Shown in pieces: positions 63,084 through 64,000 of a stretch of 64,000 nt of DNA. Every line of letters starts with the position of its first letter. Position 1 is the stretch's first letter. The DNA is taken from positions 37,594 through 101,593 of the forward strand of contig CAJQLW010000019.1 in the NCBI GenBank assembly GCA_905479325.1, read 5' to 3'. The notes under the pieces were generated by a model. That model was not told the DNA's origin, did not search any database, and worked only from the letters and a program-made list of their open reading frames with translations. The DNA is from an uncultured Flavobacteriales bacterium. GTDB lineage: Bacteria; Bacteroidota; Bacteroidia; Flavobacteriales_E; Vicingaceae. The position numbers and the translations under genes are program-made.

Positions 63084-63629
63084 CTATTGCTGTGCGGCTA
63101 TGCTGTCAACAAGTTTCCAAACACCACCTTTTAATTCTAAAATAGAGATTTCTTTTAGTGTGAAACCTCTCTGATAAACTCGATCTTTAAAAATTTCCCA
63201 AGCCTTTTTAAAGTCGCGTTTTGTAATGTCTTTATTTGCTAGCGTAATGTGTGGCACAAAGTAGTGTTTTTCAGCTCTTTGTTTTATGATTTTTTGCTGG
63301 TTAAAAAGAAGTTTCAACGCTTTGCAAAACCCTTCAAAAGCTTCGTTTTTAGCTACGTCAACAAATAGGGTGCGACTTTCGAAGCGTTGAAAATTATCTA
63401 ACTCAATAATACTATCAACCATTGGTTTATCATTCAAAAAACGAATAAGCTCAGCAACGAATTCAGTCTTTTTTTCTACTGAGCAATCGAAAGGAGGAAT
63501 AACGGTAATATGTGGAGGGGCTTTTTGAGCGTGACTGCAACCAAAACGACTTTCAACCTCTTTTTGCATCTCAACTATTTCTTTTGAAATAACAGAAGGA
63601 GGTAGAACGGTGATCAGGTATTTCGGCAT
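63084..63629 (-). CDS. 2'-5' RNA ligase-like (2H phosphoesterase) protein
   Basis: A 181-residue protein with the two HxT motifs of the 2H phosphoesterase fold, H40-I-T42 (HITVIPP) and H127-I-T129 (HITLANKD). Family members act on 2'-5' or cyclic phosphodiester bonds; the substrate is unknown. It is 184 bases upstream of dinB on the same strand. Length fits the family. Confidence 0.85.
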   Translation of the reverse strand: MPKYLITVLPPSVISKEIVEMQKEVESRFGCSHAQKAPPHITVIPPFDCSVEKKTEFVAELIRFLNDKPMVDSIIELDNFQRFESRTLFVDVAKNEAFEGFCKALKLLFNQQKIIKQRAEKHYFVPHITLANKDITKRDFKKAWEIFKDRVYQRGFTLKEISILELKGGVWKLVDSIAAQQ

Positions 63630-63926
63630 GTAACAAAGTTCAGCTATTTTTTAAAAAATAAAATGCGCACAAGCTAACTTATTACACTGAATTAATTATT
63701 ACGTAAAGAAAGAAAATGACGGTTATTCAGCCAAAAAATGCATTAATGAAAGGAATAGAACAGTAAACAGAACACAACGTCTAAAAGGAAACCACTACAA
63801 CGGTTTGATTCTGATAATGGAAAAATACTTAAGGATTCATTCACTATTTTTTGAAAACAATGGAATAGTATAATACCTCGACAAATTCGAACCATTAGTT
63901 AAGTTGAAAAATTTATAACTTAGAAA
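63630..63926. other. 297-base stretch leading into the IS element
   Basis: AT-rich region without a gene. The left end of the IS3-like element should lie here; a candidate terminal sequence is near 63873-63915 (CCTCGACAAATTCGAACCA). The boundary cannot be fixed because the right end is outside the window. Confidence 0.4.
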
Positions 63927-64000
63927 ATGGAAATTATGAAAAGAACAAGAAGAAAATTCAGCAATGAATTCAAGTCAAAAGTCGCTATTGAGGCGCTAAA
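63927..64000 (+). mobile_element. IS3-family transposase OrfA, 5' end (runs off the window)
   Basis: From ATG 63927 (or 63936) the frame reads MEIMKRTRRKFSNEFKSKVA then IEAL, which matches the start of IS3-family OrfA proteins (a helix-turn-helix that binds the terminal repeats). Only 24 codons are present. OrfB and the right end lie beyond base 64000. Confidence 0.85.

Overview
The window looks like chromosomal DNA from a free-living member of the Bacteroidetes, most likely Flavobacteriales. Supporting this are gliding lipoprotein GldH, two large secreted proteins with SprB-like or lamin-tail domains and type IX secretion features, an IPExxxVDY-family gene beside pyruvate kinase, RicT beside GldH, TAnnTTTG -7 promoter boxes, weak Shine-Dalgarno sites and AT-rich DNA. 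No rRNA, tRNA or CRISPR array was seen. All names are by recognition of motifs and family resemblance; no database search was possible.

Layout. 1-5 kb: end of a TonB-dependent receptor, a serine hydrolase, an IPExxxVDY protein with pyruvate kinase, and an M42 aminopeptidase. 5-10 kb: a secreted cyclophilin overlapping pheS, a small lipoprotein, CvpA and pgk. 9.8-17 kb: holB, ricT-gldH-PBP1A, then the two subunits of a 3-oxoacid CoA-transferase separated by a frameshifted four-helix-bundle (S23/IVP) gene. 17-26.5 kb: a glycosyltransferase/GT-C-like membrane protein cluster interrupted by a 4.3-kb minus-strand block (beta-carbonic anhydrase, SulP transporter, small ORF, TetR regulator, dead GH20 hexosaminidase tail). 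A truncated membrane-protein start lies at its left edge and a possible C-terminal remnant at its right edge, so it looks like an insertion. 26.5-37 kb: CrtZ-like hydroxylase, DUF429 protein, an iron-sulfur (6-4)-type photolyase, a T9SS cargo protein, a TlpA-like thioredoxin and a 1.1-kilo-residue lamin-tail protein. 37-48.5 kb: asd, an ECF sigma factor with its membrane-protein partner (preceded by a striking set of nested inverted repeats), lspA, a zinc-less DksA-like protein, ileS, a DUF4173-like membrane protein and RidA. 48.5-54 kb: an outer-membrane barrel and a LytTR regulator with direct and inverted repeats between them, a lipoprotein, a HAD hydrolase and a transglutaminase-like TPR protein.

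54-63.6 kb is a DNA-repair neighbourhood: a LexA-like S24 repressor divergent from a DUF1883-like gene, a tiny DUF2256 gene overlapping a DASH cryptochrome/photolyase, a PdeM-like nuclease, a second DnaE-type polymerase, a Y-family polymerase and a 2'-5' RNA ligase-like protein. It is separated by intergenic DNA full of short degenerate repeats, including a 54-bp core present three times. The window ends inside the first gene of an IS3-family element.

The observations I consider most worth following are the nested inverted repeats (candidate three-way-junction leader RNA) ahead of the ECF sigma gene at 38102-38178, the 4.3-kb insertion at about 17829-22100, and the S24/DUF1883/polymerase/photolyase neighbourhood as a possible damage-response regulon.
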